Shown piece after piece: positions 36,299 through 46,158 of a stretch of 64,000 nucleotides of DNA (positions are counted from its first letter, which is position 1; each line of letters opens with the position of its first letter). The DNA lies in NCBI RefSeq assembly GCF_009882985.1, contig NZ_WTUZ01000010.1:434352-498351 (forward strand). The letters run 5' to 3'. The notes beneath the pieces were generated by a model. That model was given only the letters and a program-made list of their open reading frames with translations, ran no database searches and was not told the DNA's origin. This stretch comes from Paenibacillus silvestris. Its GTDB lineage: Bacteria; Bacillota; Bacilli; Paenibacillales; NBRC-103111. The translations under genes were made by a program, and so were the position numbers.

Positions 36299-37213
36299 TT
36301 ACTGAACAAGTTTTGCTGAAATTGAAGCAGCGATTTCCTTATTCGCATCAGACAATGCTGACATCACTTTGGAACGGGAAGCATTATCCATACCACTTAG
36401 GATAGCTAACACTTTATCGGGATTTGCTTTATTCATTTCAATTAGCACATTTGAAGCACTTTTTGGAGTCATATTAGCAAAAGTTTGACCTAAATCCGTT
36501 TTGCTCACAGATGTCGTCGCTTTAGCTGTACTTGCCCCATTCGTTGCTAATCTTTCTTGCAAAGCGGCAATCTCTTTATCTCTTACAGGAGTAACGTCTT
36601 TAAGTCCCATCGATGCTTCCGCTGCCTTAGCAGCATCCATTTTCTCCAGGATTGCCCCGCGGCTGTCCGCTTTCATCATGGAGAAAATTAAGACCATTTC
36701 TTTCGGTGTAAGGGCTTCAATGATTGGAGCCGCCTTGCTCGGCGTCATTTTTGCATACATATTGGCAAGCTGAGTAATCTGATTCGCATACTCTTCTTCT
36801 GTTTGCGTCTTGTCTTTTAACTTTTCTTCAAGTTCAGTTATCTTTGCTCCTGCATCTTTGAGTGATTGATCCTTCAGCTCAGTTGTTGATTCAGCCTTCT
36901 GCAAAGCGGACTGAAGTTCTGCCAATTTGGCATTCAACTTCGTAATCTCTTCATCCTTGGTTTTGATGCTTTGCTCAGGAGTTGTCTCTTTACCACTTCC
37001 GCTTACAACACTTTTTTCTTTAGGTGCAGGAACAATTGCTCCAACCACCGGAGTGTTATGCAACGCTTTCTGAATACTGCTTTTGATATCATAATCAAAG
37101 ATTGACAGTAACACGAAAAGCAAGACAGCCGTAAACACAAAGGGGATGACAAACCATATCAGAAACCGCTCCAGCGCACTATAAGATGCACCTTCAATGC
37201 TTGTATCGGCCAT
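36299..37213 (-). CDS. MotE-like/YlxF flagellar membrane protein
   Basis: A 304-residue protein at the ylxF position. One membrane helix lies near 16-40, followed by a Gln/Lys coiled coil at about 75-135. Two MgtE_N-like helical repeats follow: the MTPSKAAPIIEALTPKEMVLIFSMMK segment near 160-195 and a second near 255-295 (MTPKSASNVLIEMNKANPDKVLAILSGM). This is the architecture of MotE family proteins, which in some bacteria act as chaperones for the MotC stator. Gene order fliJ-ylxF-fliK matches B. subtilis. Confidence 0.85.
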   Translation of the reverse strand: MADTSIEGASYSALERFLIWFVIPFVFTAVLLFVLLSIFDYDIKSSIQKALHNTPVVGAIVPAPKEKSVVSGSGKETTPEQSIKTKDEEITKLNAKLAELQSALQKAESTTELKDQSLKDAGAKITELEEKLKDKTQTEEEYANQITQLANMYAKMTPSKAAPIIEALTPKEMVLIFSMMKADSRGAILEKMDAAKAAEASMGLKDVTPVRDKEIAALQERLATNGASTAKATTSVSKTDLGQTFANMTPKSASNVLIEMNKANPDKVLAILSGMDNASRSKVMSALSDANKEIAASISAKLVQ

Positions 37214-37237
37214 CTCCTTGCTCCTCCTTTACCTATC

Positions 37238-37681
37238 TCAATAAGAGAGTCGTTTGAACCGGTTTGTTGCCATTTCATCCAGAGCATCCTGCTCTTTTTT
37301 GGCAGCAAAAGATTGAAATTGGCCGAATGCCTTCTCCCTAGCTTTCGACCACACCTTCTCATCGATCATTCTTTCCGAAAGATGTTCCTGCTTTTTGAGC
37401 ACGATATGTTTAGCTTGCTGAACATCCTGATGTTTACGTGCAATTTGCTGGTCCACATGATTCATATAAGTTTGCATCATAAGCATCTTTGAAATAGATA
37501 CTGAATGGCAAGAGGCTGTTACCATTTCCTCATGCAGGTTCTCTTTTTGCTCAAATAATCCATGTAAATTCGTTTCTTCGTTCCGTAGTTGACCCATTGC
37601 CTCAGATAAGATCCACTCTGCCTGTGTTCGTTCATTGTTTTTTAAATCGACAATTTGCTGGAAAGAATAACGAAATTGCAT
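37238..37681 (-). CDS. fliJ: flagellar export chaperone FliJ
   Basis: Coiled-coil protein that links the FliI ATPase to the FlhA gate. It has 147 residues, highly helical, and begins MQFRYSFQQIVDLKNNE, typical of the family. It lies immediately after fliI (9 bp). Confidence 0.93.
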   Translation of the reverse strand: MQFRYSFQQIVDLKNNERTQAEWILSEAMGQLRNEETNLHGLFEQKENLHEEMVTASCHSVSISKMLMMQTYMNHVDQQIARKHQDVQQAKHIVLKKQEHLSERMIDEKVWSKAREKAFGQFQSFAAKKEQDALDEMATNRFKRLSY

Positions 37682-37690
37682 TTAGAACCC

Positions 37691-39016
37691 TCATCCCTTA
37701 TAGAATTCTTGAATTAAACGTTCTTGAGCTTCCTCATATGTTAGTTTTTCACTGGTTTTTTGCTTCGTGAAGTCCCATATGGCTTCAATATGATCCATGG
37801 CGACATCAATATTTGGATTAGAACCTTTTTGGTACGCCCCAATATTAATAAGGTCTTCCGAATCTTTATATATAGATAGAAGTCGCTTTAAATGATCAGC
37901 AGCTTCCATGTGTTCAGAAGGCACAATTTCTTTCATTACACGGCTTACGCTGGACAAGACATCAATGGCAGGATAATGACCTTTGTTGGCAATACTGCGG
38001 TTTAGGACTATATGACCATCAAGAATACCTCGCACCGCATCAGCAATTGGCTCATTCATATCATCACCGTCAACTAGCACCGTATAAAATGCAGTAATGG
38101 ATCCTTTCGGACCAGTACCCGATCGCTCTAATAGACGCGGAAGCATGGCAAAAACCGATGGCGTATAGCCTCGGGTTGCTGGAGGCTCTCCGACAGCAAG
38201 GCCAACTTCACGTTGTGCCATGGCAAACCGTGTGACGGAATCCATCATCATCATCACATTTAGACCGCGATCACGAAAATACTCAGCGATACTTGTCGCA
38301 ATCATTGCTCCTTTGATGCGAATGAGCGCAGGCTGATCAGATGTTGCAACAATAACGACTGATCTTGCTAGTCCTTCAGGACCTAGATCTCTTTCGATAA
38401 AATCCATGACCTCTCTGCCCCGCTCACCGATAAGTGCAATGACGTTAACATCTGCAGATGTATTACGGGCAATCATTCCCATCAGCGTACTCTTACCAAC
38501 ACCAGACCCTGCAAAAATACCAACACGCTGACCTTTACCAATTGTCAATAATCCATCGATGCAACGTACACCTACGGAGATTGGATTCAGCACGCGCGGG
38601 CGATTTAGCGGATTTCCCGGCGCATTATTCGTAGAATATTGAGCCATTCTTGAAGGCAGAAATGAACCATCCAGAGGTTGTCCTAATCCGTCTAACACTT
38701 TACCAAGCAGTTCATGGCCTACTTGAACAGTAAGTGGTTTTCCAGTACCTACAACATCACATCCAGGTCCAATTGAATCCAAATCGCCCAGCGGCATCAA
38801 TACCACTTTATTACTGCGGAAACCAACGACCTCCGCTTTCAAAGGCTTAGTGGATTTATGTGGATAAATGTAACAAAGGTCGCCAATGCTCACATCTGGT
38901 CCTTCTGATTCAACCGTCAAACCGATCACTTGTGTTACTTTTCCATTAACACGAATGGGGTCGATCGAATGCAAATGCTCTTTGTATTTATCGACTTTTG
39001 GTAGTGGGCTGTTCAT
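37691..39016 (-). CDS. fliI: flagellum-specific ATPase FliI
   Basis: Hexameric export ATPase related to F1-beta. Walker A GSGVGKST lies at 170-177 in the 441-residue protein, followed by GERGREVMDF, VIVATSDQPA and the Walker B region NVMMMMDSVTRFAMAQRE. It overlaps fliH by 4 bp, which couples it to its regulator. Confidence 0.96.
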   Translation of the reverse strand: MNSPLPKVDKYKEHLHSIDPIRVNGKVTQVIGLTVESEGPDVSIGDLCYIYPHKSTKPLKAEVVGFRSNKVVLMPLGDLDSIGPGCDVVGTGKPLTVQVGHELLGKVLDGLGQPLDGSFLPSRMAQYSTNNAPGNPLNRPRVLNPISVGVRCIDGLLTIGKGQRVGIFAGSGVGKSTLMGMIARNTSADVNVIALIGERGREVMDFIERDLGPEGLARSVVIVATSDQPALIRIKGAMIATSIAEYFRDRGLNVMMMMDSVTRFAMAQREVGLAVGEPPATRGYTPSVFAMLPRLLERSGTGPKGSITAFYTVLVDGDDMNEPIADAVRGILDGHIVLNRSIANKGHYPAIDVLSSVSRVMKEIVPSEHMEAADHLKRLLSIYKDSEDLINIGAYQKGSNPNIDVAMDHIEAIWDFTKQKTSEKLTYEEAQERLIQEFYKG

Positions 39017-39837
39017 GATCCTGTACCCTCACTTTGAGTGGCCAACTGTTGCAAGGCTGATTTGATCTCTTTCAGTTGTGTATCAATTCGGGCATCAATG
39101 CTTCCAAAAGACGAACGAATGACACATCCACGATCTTGCACCGTAGAATCAGGAATAATTTGCAATTCAGCTTGTGAGTCGATAGATGTTAGCAATTCTT
39201 CACGTGCATCCTGTATGTATGCGAATTGAGAAGGAGCTACACATAAAGCAATGATTCCTTTTTCACGTCTACGCGACAGAACGTTTTGAATCAACTCAAC
39301 AACCCATTCTGGATTTAAGGTTAATTGTTTACCGATGACTTTCTCAGCAATTGATGTGCTTAATTCTATCAAGAAAGGTTCAGATTCCTGAATGATTTGC
39401 TGCTTAAGCTTGTATGATTGCTCTAGAATACCTTGAGCTTCCGATAGCATTTCACTGTATTCCTGCCTAAGTGCCTCTTCAGCTTGAGCAATTCCTTGTT
39501 GATAACCTTCTTCAAAGCCAGTTTGCTTGAATGAGGCGACAAGCTCTTCATCTTCTGCACGGCGTGTTTGCCACCAGCTATTAATCTCTTCCTGCGTTTG
39601 TTCTCGGAGTGCCGAACATTCCTGCATCGCCAGCTCGATTTGCTCACTAGCAAATTCTTCAGCATCTTGTAGAATCTGATCTTTCAAGTTCGTTGCTTCA
39701 GTTAATTCTTGCTGTTGCTCAGGAGTCAGTTGATTACTCACATCAAGATCTGCATTAAGGTGAAATGGCGAGATTGATTCAACCAATTTCTTATCATCTA
39801 CAGCGTAATAAGCAAATGATTTAATGATATTAGACAA
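39013..39837 (-). CDS. fliH: flagellar export regulator FliH
   Basis: Negative regulator and docking partner of FliI. The 274-residue protein is highly helical with acidic N-terminal half and a V/E-type stalk-like C-terminal domain (SIAEKVIGKQLTLNPEWVVELIQNVLS). I chose TTG at 39837 because GGAGGAG lies nine bases upstream; a GTG at 39876 would place the start 13 codons earlier with no ribosome site. The start overlaps the end of fliG by 8 bp. Confidence 0.88.
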   Translation of the reverse strand: MSNIIKSFAYYAVDDKKLVESISPFHLNADLDVSNQLTPEQQQELTEATNLKDQILQDAEEFASEQIELAMQECSALREQTQEEINSWWQTRRAEDEELVASFKQTGFEEGYQQGIAQAEEALRQEYSEMLSEAQGILEQSYKLKQQIIQESEPFLIELSTSIAEKVIGKQLTLNPEWVVELIQNVLSRRREKGIIALCVAPSQFAYIQDAREELLTSIDSQAELQIIPDSTVQDRGCVIRSSFGSIDARIDTQLKEIKSALQQLATQSEGTGS

Positions 39838-40846
39838 TAATATCGTCTCCTCCACCACGTGCAATGATGATTTCACCAGACTCCTCTAGGCGGCGGATTG
39901 TAGCAACAATTCTTGTTTGTGCTTCTTCAACATCACGCAAACGAACAGGCCCCATAAATTCCATTTCTTCCTTGAACGTCTCTGCCATCCGTTTGGACAT
40001 GTTTTTGAATAGAACATCACGAACTTCTTCACTCGCAACTTTAAGCGCAAGCTGCAGATCAGCATTTTCAATATCACGAATAATTCTCTGAATAGAACGA
40101 TTATCAATATTGACGATATCCTCGAAGACAAACATCCGTTTCTTAATTTCTTCAGCCAATTCAGGATCTTGGATTTCTAGAGAATCAAGAATCGTCCGTT
40201 CTGTGCCCCTATCAACACCATTCAAAATTTGAACGATAGATGCAATACCTCCAGCATTTGTGTAGTCCTGTGTAACCGTAGACGAAAGCTTTTGCTCGAG
40301 TACACGTTCAACCTGACTGATTACTTCTGGAGAAGTGCTGTCCATCAATGCGATACGCTTGGCAACATCTGCTTGTTTTTCTTGAGGCAACGAAGACAAG
40401 ATGATAGAAGCTTGCTCCGCTTGCAGATAGGACAAAACTAGTGCAATGGTTTGTGAATTTTCATTTTGAATAAAGTTAAGGATCTGAGCAGGGTCTGCTT
40501 TTCTAGCAAAATCAAAAGGTCTTACCTGCAGAGTAGCAGTCAATCGGTTAATAATATCCAGTGCTTTCTGAGAACCAAGCGCCTTCTCCAAGATGTCTTT
40601 AGCGTAAGCAATACCGCCTTGTGAAATGAACTCTTGTGCAAGGCAAATCTGATGAAACTCAGACAGAATCGCTTCTTTTTCGAAAGAATCTACTTTCCTT
40701 ACATTCGCAATCTCTAGTGTTAACTGCTCAATCTCTTCTTCTCGTAAATGTTTAAATATTTGAGCAGACACCTCAGGGCCTAAACTGATCAAAAGAATGG
40801 CTGCCTTTTGTCGTCCGGTTAACCCGTTTAGAGCAGCTTTGGCCAT
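39830..40846 (-). CDS. fliG: flagellar motor switch protein FliG
   Basis: C-ring protein that transmits torque and interacts with the stators. In 338 residues I see the N-terminal AAILLISLGPEVSAQIFKHL segment, the middle EHPQ-like region near 125-150 (ENSQTIALVLSYL), and the C-terminal charged torque helix (NMSKRMAETFKEEMEFMGPVR). It lies between fliF and fliH. Confidence 0.96.
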   Translation of the reverse strand: MAKAALNGLTGRQKAAILLISLGPEVSAQIFKHLREEEIEQLTLEIANVRKVDSFEKEAILSEFHQICLAQEFISQGGIAYAKDILEKALGSQKALDIINRLTATLQVRPFDFARKADPAQILNFIQNENSQTIALVLSYLQAEQASIILSSLPQEKQADVAKRIALMDSTSPEVISQVERVLEQKLSSTVTQDYTNAGGIASIVQILNGVDRGTERTILDSLEIQDPELAEEIKKRMFVFEDIVNIDNRSIQRIIRDIENADLQLALKVASEEVRDVLFKNMSKRMAETFKEEMEFMGPVRLRDVEEAQTRIVATIRRLEESGEIIIARGGGDDIIV

Positions 40847-40858
40847 ACAAGTGCACCT

Positions 40859-42442
40859 CTATTCGTCTACTAACCAAGTTCGAAGCAGATTGACAAAGTC
40901 TTCTGGTCGCTTTTTCGCAAGAGTTTCTAACTGCTTACGTACTTGATTGTCATTAGTTACATTTTCAATATCAATCGTTGGAAGCTCAGCTTTATTCGCT
41001 GCTATGTTCAGATCTTGATCCATTAATTGCTGTGCAGCTTTTCTGCGTCTTCTAATTGCAAATCCAGCAATCGCACCAATCGCAAGCGCCGCTAAGGCCA
41101 AACCAGCGTAAGTTAAGTACGTCGTTGTTTTGGAAGCAAGTGTATCTGCAGGTCGTGCAAAAGAATGTGCAAGAACTGTAACTTTTTTCTGCAATTCATC
41201 GTCAGTATATGTAGCTTTGTTATCTGCAAGTGCAGTCCTAACAATACTAACCAAAGCGGTTTGTACAGCAGTTTTAGTTTCAGCAGTCAAAGAAGTCGGA
41301 TCATCTTTAACCGGCGGTTCAATTCCGACATTAATGCTTAGATCTTTTACTATGTACGGTGTCGCAACAATGTCGTTCGTAATCCGATTCACTTCGTAAT
41401 TTACTGTCTTCGTGTTTTTCTCTGAATTCGATTTCCCTGAGTTTGACGCTCCTGGGTAACCAGGTACATCCGTCGTGCCAGTACCAGGAACGCCGCCAGT
41501 ATCTGCGCCATTATTTTGGTAAGACTCGCTAGCTTCCTGCAAGGAAATTTCCAAGCCCTTTTGATCCACTTGATTTGGCGCGGAGACGAGCTGTTCTTTA
41601 CTCTTCTTTTGATCAAAGTTCATGGTAGAGAATACACTCACATTTACTTTATCGCGTCCAAACATAGTTCCCAGCATGTTCGTAATATTTCTCTGCAGAT
41701 CTTTTTGAAACTTATCGTTAATGTCGGACTGACTAGTCACTAAGCTCGAAGAGGACTGACCTCCTGATTTGGAAGAAACTAAGCTTTGCCCATACTGATC
41801 TGAGATCGTGATATTCTCGACAGGAAGGTTTTTGATACTGTGTGAAACCAAGTTATAGATGGTGTCAATCTTACCTTGATCTAGTGTGTAGCCTTGTTTC
41901 ATTTGAAGAACAACAGAAGCTGTCGCTTTCTCTTCCTGCTGTTGCAAGAAGGGCCCATCCTCTGGAAGTGAAATAAGAACTTTTGAACCCGAAATGGCTT
42001 GATTGGAATTAATAAGCTGCTGCAACTCACCTTGAATCGCATTTAAATATTTCACTTTAAATTCGTTATCTGTGATGCCAAATGAACTACTGTTGCTAAA
42101 AGCACCGAATCCTAGAGAACCATTTTTGTTTAAACCTTGTGACTCAACACCGAGTTTCACGTTTGCAACTTCATTTGTAGGCACCTCGATGCTTTTACCA
42201 TCAGCACTAAGCTTGTATGGAATTTTAGCTGTATCTAGATAACCTTTGATCGCAGCCGCGTCACTTGGCTGAAGTTCGGTAAATGCTAAGGAATATTCCG
42301 TCTTAGATAAATTAACGCTTATAATTGCAGCAGTAAGAATTAGAAGGGCAACCGTTGCGATAAATGTAATTTTTGTAGTTCTACTATATCGATTCCAATA
42401 CTGTTTAACTTTTTCCCAGTACTGGAGGAGATTCTCGTTCAC
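40859..42442 (-). CDS. fliF: flagellar MS-ring protein FliF
   Basis: Membrane ring that seeds the basal body. Two membrane helices at about 24-44 and 445-465 flank a large periplasmic domain with a Ser/Thr/Gly-rich loop near 310-340. The C-terminus (NVTNDNQVRKQLETLAKKRPEDFVNLLRTWLVDE) is the FliG-binding tail. I chose GTG at 42442 (527 residues), with GGGGTG five bases upstream; the earlier TTG has no ribosome site. Confidence 0.96.
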   Translation of the reverse strand: MNENLLQYWEKVKQYWNRYSRTTKITFIATVALLILTAAIISVNLSKTEYSLAFTELQPSDAAAIKGYLDTAKIPYKLSADGKSIEVPTNEVANVKLGVESQGLNKNGSLGFGAFSNSSSFGITDNEFKVKYLNAIQGELQQLINSNQAISGSKVLISLPEDGPFLQQQEEKATASVVLQMKQGYTLDQGKIDTIYNLVSHSIKNLPVENITISDQYGQSLVSSKSGGQSSSSLVTSQSDINDKFQKDLQRNITNMLGTMFGRDKVNVSVFSTMNFDQKKSKEQLVSAPNQVDQKGLEISLQEASESYQNNGADTGGVPGTGTTDVPGYPGASNSGKSNSEKNTKTVNYEVNRITNDIVATPYIVKDLSINVGIEPPVKDDPTSLTAETKTAVQTALVSIVRTALADNKATYTDDELQKKVTVLAHSFARPADTLASKTTTYLTYAGLALAALAIGAIAGFAIRRRRKAAQQLMDQDLNIAANKAELPTIDIENVTNDNQVRKQLETLAKKRPEDFVNLLRTWLVDE

Positions 42443-42485
42443 TCCGTCACCCCATCGAACCAAAGTTTTAGCAGCATCTCGTTAA

Positions 42486-42794
42486 TTATAGCTGCATTCT
42501 CATCATTTCTTGGTATGCTTCAAGGACTTTATTTCTAACCTGCACGGTAAGTTCCAGACCTAACGATGCTTTCTCGGAAGCAATCGTGAGCTGATGGACG
42601 TCTGAAAGCTCTCCTTTAATGAAACTTTGATTAAGCTGATCAACTTGTTGTTGTTGAGTGTTTAAATTCGTCATTGCTTCATTCAGAAAAGAACCAAATC
42701 GCTTACCAAGATCGGCAGCCCCTTCGCCTGAATTGTCTTTGGGTTGAACTGAGCTCATGATATTTAATGGACTATAACTAATTTTGTCAATCAT
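42486..42794 (-). CDS. fliE: flagellar hook-basal body protein FliE
   Basis: Rod adaptor joining the MS ring to the rod. The C-terminal half (LTIASEKASLGLELTVQVRNKVLEAYQEMMRMQL) is the FliE signature. I chose ATG at 42794 (102 residues) because GGGAGG lies six bases upstream; an in-frame TTG two codons earlier overlaps it. Confidence 0.94.
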   Translation of the reverse strand: MIDKISYSPLNIMSSVQPKDNSGEGAADLGKRFGSFLNEAMTNLNTQQQQVDQLNQSFIKGELSDVHQLTIASEKASLGLELTVQVRNKVLEAYQEMMRMQL

Positions 42795-42812
42795 CTGCAA
42801 CCTCCCGATTAA

Positions 42813-43262
42813 TTATCTACCGATCTCCAATGCCTTTGTTATCATTGATTTACTTGCATTAAGCGCGGTAACGTTAGCTTCATAAGATCTTGTCGCAGAA
42901 ATCATATCAACCATCTCTTTAAGTACATCAACATTGGGCATGTAAACAAATCCATTTGCATCTGCATCAGGATGTGATGGATTATATACTTGTTTCAGCG
43001 GCGACTGGTCTTCGAAAATTTTGTTAACTCTAACCCCTTCGCCTGTTCCGTCTCCCATTGCCGATTGCAAAGACTGTGCGAAACTCGGTTGTGACTTTGT
43101 TTCAAATGCAACTAACTTCCTCGTGTAAGGAACCCATTTCCCGTCCAGAAACTTAGCACGTGTTGTATCCGCATTAGCAATATTTGAAGAGACGACATCC
43201 ATTCTTAAACGTTGTGCGGTCAGCGCTGATGAACTGATGTCAAATCCGTTAGTAAGCCTCAT
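42813..43262 (-). CDS. flgC: flagellar rod protein FlgC
   Basis: Proximal rod subunit, 149 residues. The N-terminal SSALTAQRLRMDVVSSNIAN motif and the C-terminal VDMISATRSYEANVTALNASKSM segment are standard for the rod family. It lies 6 bp after flgB. Confidence 0.96.
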   Translation of the reverse strand: MRLTNGFDISSSALTAQRLRMDVVSSNIANADTTRAKFLDGKWVPYTRKLVAFETKSQPSFAQSLQSAMGDGTGEGVRVNKIFEDQSPLKQVYNPSHPDADANGFVYMPNVDVLKEMVDMISATRSYEANVTALNASKSMITKALEIGR

Positions 43263-43268
43263 TGGTTA

Positions 43269-43676
43269 TTACTTCCCCCCTATTACTGTACGCATTTTTT
43301 TGAATTCACTGTTCATTTGCTGAATCATCGTATTGTATTTCAGTTGGTTTTTAGCCATTAAAGACATTTCATAGTCCATATCGACATTGTTCAAATTGTT
43401 GTTAATTGCTGTCGATTCATCGGTTTTAATTTCTGAATTCGGTAAATTTGTCGATTTGCCTATAAAGAAATGCTTAGGGTTTGTCCGATAACCTTCTATA
43501 GAGGGCGTTGATGAATTCATTTCACCTTGCAATAACTCTTCAAACAATACATCTGACCGCTTAAAGTAAGGTGTGTCCACATTGGCGACGTTGTTCGCTA
43601 CCACTTTTTGTCTAAGCGTCGAAGCGTCGAGCGAACGTTCCATCATGTTCCAACTGGGTTTGTCCAACAAAGACAT
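43269..43676 (-). CDS. flgB: flagellar rod protein FlgB
   Basis: Proximal rod subunit (135 residues) and first gene of the fla/che operon. The LDASTLRQKVVANNVANVDTPYFKRSDVLF region is the rod signature, and the C-terminal half has NQLKYNTMIQQMNSEFKKM. ATG at 43676 follows GGGGG. The upstream gap carries a CodY-like site and repeats described separately. Confidence 0.95.
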   Translation of the reverse strand: MSLLDKPSWNMMERSLDASTLRQKVVANNVANVDTPYFKRSDVLFEELLQGEMNSSTPSIEGYRTNPKHFFIGKSTNLPNSEIKTDESTAINNNLNNVDMDYEMSLMAKNQLKYNTMIQQMNSEFKKMRTVIGGK

Positions 43677-43852
43677 ACACGTTACCCCCTTTCAATAGAG
43701 TATTCGACACTATACTTCCACAAAGAAAGTAAGTATTCCTTCTTATTTCGACATTATTTTCACAAAATAAATAGAAAAAGTTTCCTGTTGTAGAATTTTG
43801 TAAGTTCATTACCTTTCTAATCATCTAAGATATTAGCTTAAGTTACAATAAG
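43677..43852 (-). promoter_or_regulatory. fla/che operon upstream region
   Basis: This AT-rich gap holds the control region of flgB and about 28 kb downstream. A weak sigma-A candidate is TTGTAA (43843-43848) with GATGAT 17 bp on (43820-43825). The heptamer TGTCGAA occurs twice on the minus strand, 44 bp apart (43703-43709 and 43747-43753). A CodY-like box lies at 43755-43769. No clear sigma-D promoter was found. Confidence 0.5.
43755..43769. promoter_or_regulatory. CodY-box-like palindrome upstream of flgB
   Basis: TATTTTCACAAAATA matches the CodY consensus AATTTTCWGAAAATT at 12 of 15 positions, with the symmetrical arms intact. codY is the immediately preceding gene, and CodY is known to repress the fla/che promoter in B. 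subtilis. Binding here is inferred. Confidence 0.55.
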
Positions 43853-43883
43853 AAAAAAGCCCTATCTTTTTGCAGACAGGGCT
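43853..43883 (-). terminator. intrinsic terminator after codY
   Basis: AGCCCT/AGGGCT stem extended by neighbouring pairs, with a loop of about 14 nt, followed by TTTTTT on the minus strand. It lies about 15 bp after the codY stop and separates codY from the fla/che operon. Confidence 0.85.
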
Positions 43884-43897
43884 TTCAATCATTTCGA

Positions 43898-44683
43898 CTA
43901 TAGTTTTGTCTTGATCTGTTCGATACTCTGGATTAACTGTTCATTTAAAATTCGGATATAAGTGCCCTTCATACCAAGCGAGCGTGTCTCTATAACTCCG
44001 GCACTTTCCAGCTTACGTAGTGCATTCACGATAACAGAACGCGTAATTCCAACGCGATCAGCGATTTTACTCGCAACCAAAAGCCCTTCTTTGCCATCTA
44101 ATTCCTCAAAAATATGCTCTACAGCTTCCATCTCACTAAATGATAAAGAGCCTATAGCTACTTGAACGACAGCTTTACTTCTTGCTTCTTCTTCGATCTC
44201 TTCCGCTCTTTCTCTCAAGATCTCCATAGCGATTACTGTCGAACCATATTCAGCTAAGATTAAGTCATCATCAATAAATAGGCTTTCATTGCGGCTTAGA
44301 ATTAATGTTCCTAATCGATCGCCACCACCTATAATAGGTACCAGCGTCGTGTGGGTGTATGGGAACATGTCTTTCATTTGTTCAGTGTAATAATAATACG
44401 GGCTGCTTGGTTCTGACGTCGACGTCGTTTCTTCTATCTTCAATAGAAGATTGTTGGATTCAGAAGGGAATCTACGTTCAAGCAAGATCGCCTGATTCAT
44501 TTCAGATGAAATGGGATCATTTGTTGTTGCATAACCTAGAATCTTCCCTTTACGGCTAACCACATAGATATTTGCTATAACAATATCACGAAGAACTTCT
44601 GCCATATCCATAAAGCTAACCGCATTCCCTGCTTCCTTTTGCAGCAATCGATTTAGCCTTCTTGTTTTGTTTAATAAACTCAT
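43898..44683 (-). CDS. codY: GTP-sensing transcriptional repressor CodY
   Basis: Global nutritional regulator sensing GTP and branched-chain amino acids. The N-terminal GAF-type ligand domain runs to about 155; the C-terminal winged helix carries [39 protein letters not shown], split over about 203-245. The length is 261 residues, close to B. subtilis (259). It follows hslU as in B. subtilis, and a CodY-like site lies between it and the fla/che operon. Confidence 0.97.
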   Translation of the reverse strand: MSLLNKTRRLNRLLQKEAGNAVSFMDMAEVLRDIVIANIYVVSRKGKILGYATTNDPISSEMNQAILLERRFPSESNNLLLKIEETTSTSEPSSPYYYYTEQMKDMFPYTHTTLVPIIGGGDRLGTLILSRNESLFIDDDLILAEYGSTVIAMEILRERAEEIEEEARSKAVVQVAIGSLSFSEMEAVEHIFEELDGKEGLLVASKIADRVGITRSVIVNALRKLESAGVIETRSLGMKGTYIRILNEQLIQSIEQIKTKL

Positions 44684-44721
44684 GTAACTGCCTCCTACTT
44701 ACGTAACCCTGCAATCGCTCA

Positions 44722-46119
44722 TTATAAAATGTATTGACTCAAGTCTCTATTTTGAACTATGTCGCTCAACTTTTCGCGTACATATTCTGGATTGATTACG
44801 AAAGATTCCAATGTAATCTCTGGGGCCTCAAAGGAAAGATCCTCAAGTAATTTCTCCAAGATCGTGTGCAAACGACGTGCTCCGATATTCTCTGTATTCT
44901 GATTGACTTCTACTGCGATTCGGGCTATTTCGTGGATAGCTTCCTCAGCGAATTCAACTGTTATACCTTCTGTTTGTAACAAAGCCGTGTACTGTTTCGT
45001 TAGTGCATTTTTGGGTTCCTTCAAAATAGAAACGAAATCTTCAAGCGTTAAATCACTCAATTCTACTCGGATGGGAAAGCGCCCTTGAAGCTCCGGAATT
45101 AAATCCGAGGGCTTAGCGATATGGAACGCCCCAGCACCAATGAATAAGACATAATCCGTCTTCACCGGTCCATACTTGGTTACAACTGTAGAACCTTCAA
45201 CGATAGGGAGAATATCTCGTTGTACGCCTTCACGGGAAATATCTGGCCCGTTTCCTCCGCGGGAACTGCTGGCTACTTTGTCGATTTCATCGATAAATAT
45301 GATCCCCGACTGCTCAGCGCGATGAATAGACTCTTGGATAACATCATCCATGTCAATCAACTTCTGGGCTTCTTCTTGGGTTAGAACTTTTCTTGCTTCC
45401 TTCACGGGAAGCTTGCGTTTCTTCATTTTTTTGGGCATCAGACTACCGAACATTTCCTGCATATTCATGCCTGCTTGCTCGTTTCCTTGCCCCGCAAGCA
45501 TATCCAACATGGAAGGTGAAGAGTCTTCCACTTCAATCTCAACAATCTCGTTTTCTAATTTACCACTAGTCAATTGATCTGCGATCTGGGCCCTTCTAGT
45601 CGCTAGATTTGGATCAGGCGCACTTTCTTCCTGCTCGGGTTGATTCTGGCCCCCAAACAACATTTCAAACGGATTACGCTGCGATTTGGTGCGTAATGGA
45701 CTCGGAGCCAATAGAGAAACAATTCGCTCATTAGCTAACATCTCTGCACGGTCTTTCACAGCTTCCATGCGTTCCGATTTAACCATACGAATAGAGGTTT
45801 CAATTAAATCCCTTACCATCGATTCGACGTCACGGCCGACATAACCTACTTCTGTGAATTTGGTTGCTTCTACTTTAATAAAAGGGGCTCCAACCAATTT
45901 AGCTAATCTGCGGGCAATCTCAGTCTTACCTACGCCTGTTGGCCCAATCATCAAAATATTTTTGGGAACAATTTCATCCCGCATAGCTTCATCCACCAGA
46001 TTTCTCCGATAACGATTCCGCAAAGCAATAGCAACCGATTTTTTTGCTTTCTTTTGACCTACAATGTATCGATCTAATTCCTGGACAATTTGTTTAGGTG
46101 TTAGGGAGCTGTTTGCCAT
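44722..46119 (-). CDS. hslU: HslU/ClpY ATPase subunit
   Basis: AAA+ unfoldase of the HslVU protease. Walker A GPTGVGKT is at 59-66 of 465 residues, Walker B FIDEID lies near 255, and an inserted I-domain runs about 110-240. The terminal SQYIL agrees with the HslU C-tail that activates HslV. ATG at 46119 follows AGGAGG. It lies between hslV and codY. Confidence 0.96.
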   Translation of the reverse strand: MANSSLTPKQIVQELDRYIVGQKKAKKSVAIALRNRYRRNLVDEAMRDEIVPKNILMIGPTGVGKTEIARRLAKLVGAPFIKVEATKFTEVGYVGRDVESMVRDLIETSIRMVKSERMEAVKDRAEMLANERIVSLLAPSPLRTKSQRNPFEMLFGGQNQPEQEESAPDPNLATRRAQIADQLTSGKLENEIVEIEVEDSSPSMLDMLAGQGNEQAGMNMQEMFGSLMPKKMKKRKLPVKEARKVLTQEEAQKLIDMDDVIQESIHRAEQSGIIFIDEIDKVASSSRGGNGPDISREGVQRDILPIVEGSTVVTKYGPVKTDYVLFIGAGAFHIAKPSDLIPELQGRFPIRVELSDLTLEDFVSILKEPKNALTKQYTALLQTEGITVEFAEEAIHEIARIAVEVNQNTENIGARRLHTILEKLLEDLSFEAPEITLESFVINPEYVREKLSDIVQNRDLSQYIL

Positions 46120-46158
46120 TCGGGTACCCTCCTAAAAAAGTGCGTAATCAATTCTGAC

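Noticed and set aside
43677..43852. A sigma-D (TAAA-N15-GCCGATAT type) promoter before flgB.
   Set aside because: No adequate match to both elements was found; a sigma-A candidate is equally weak.
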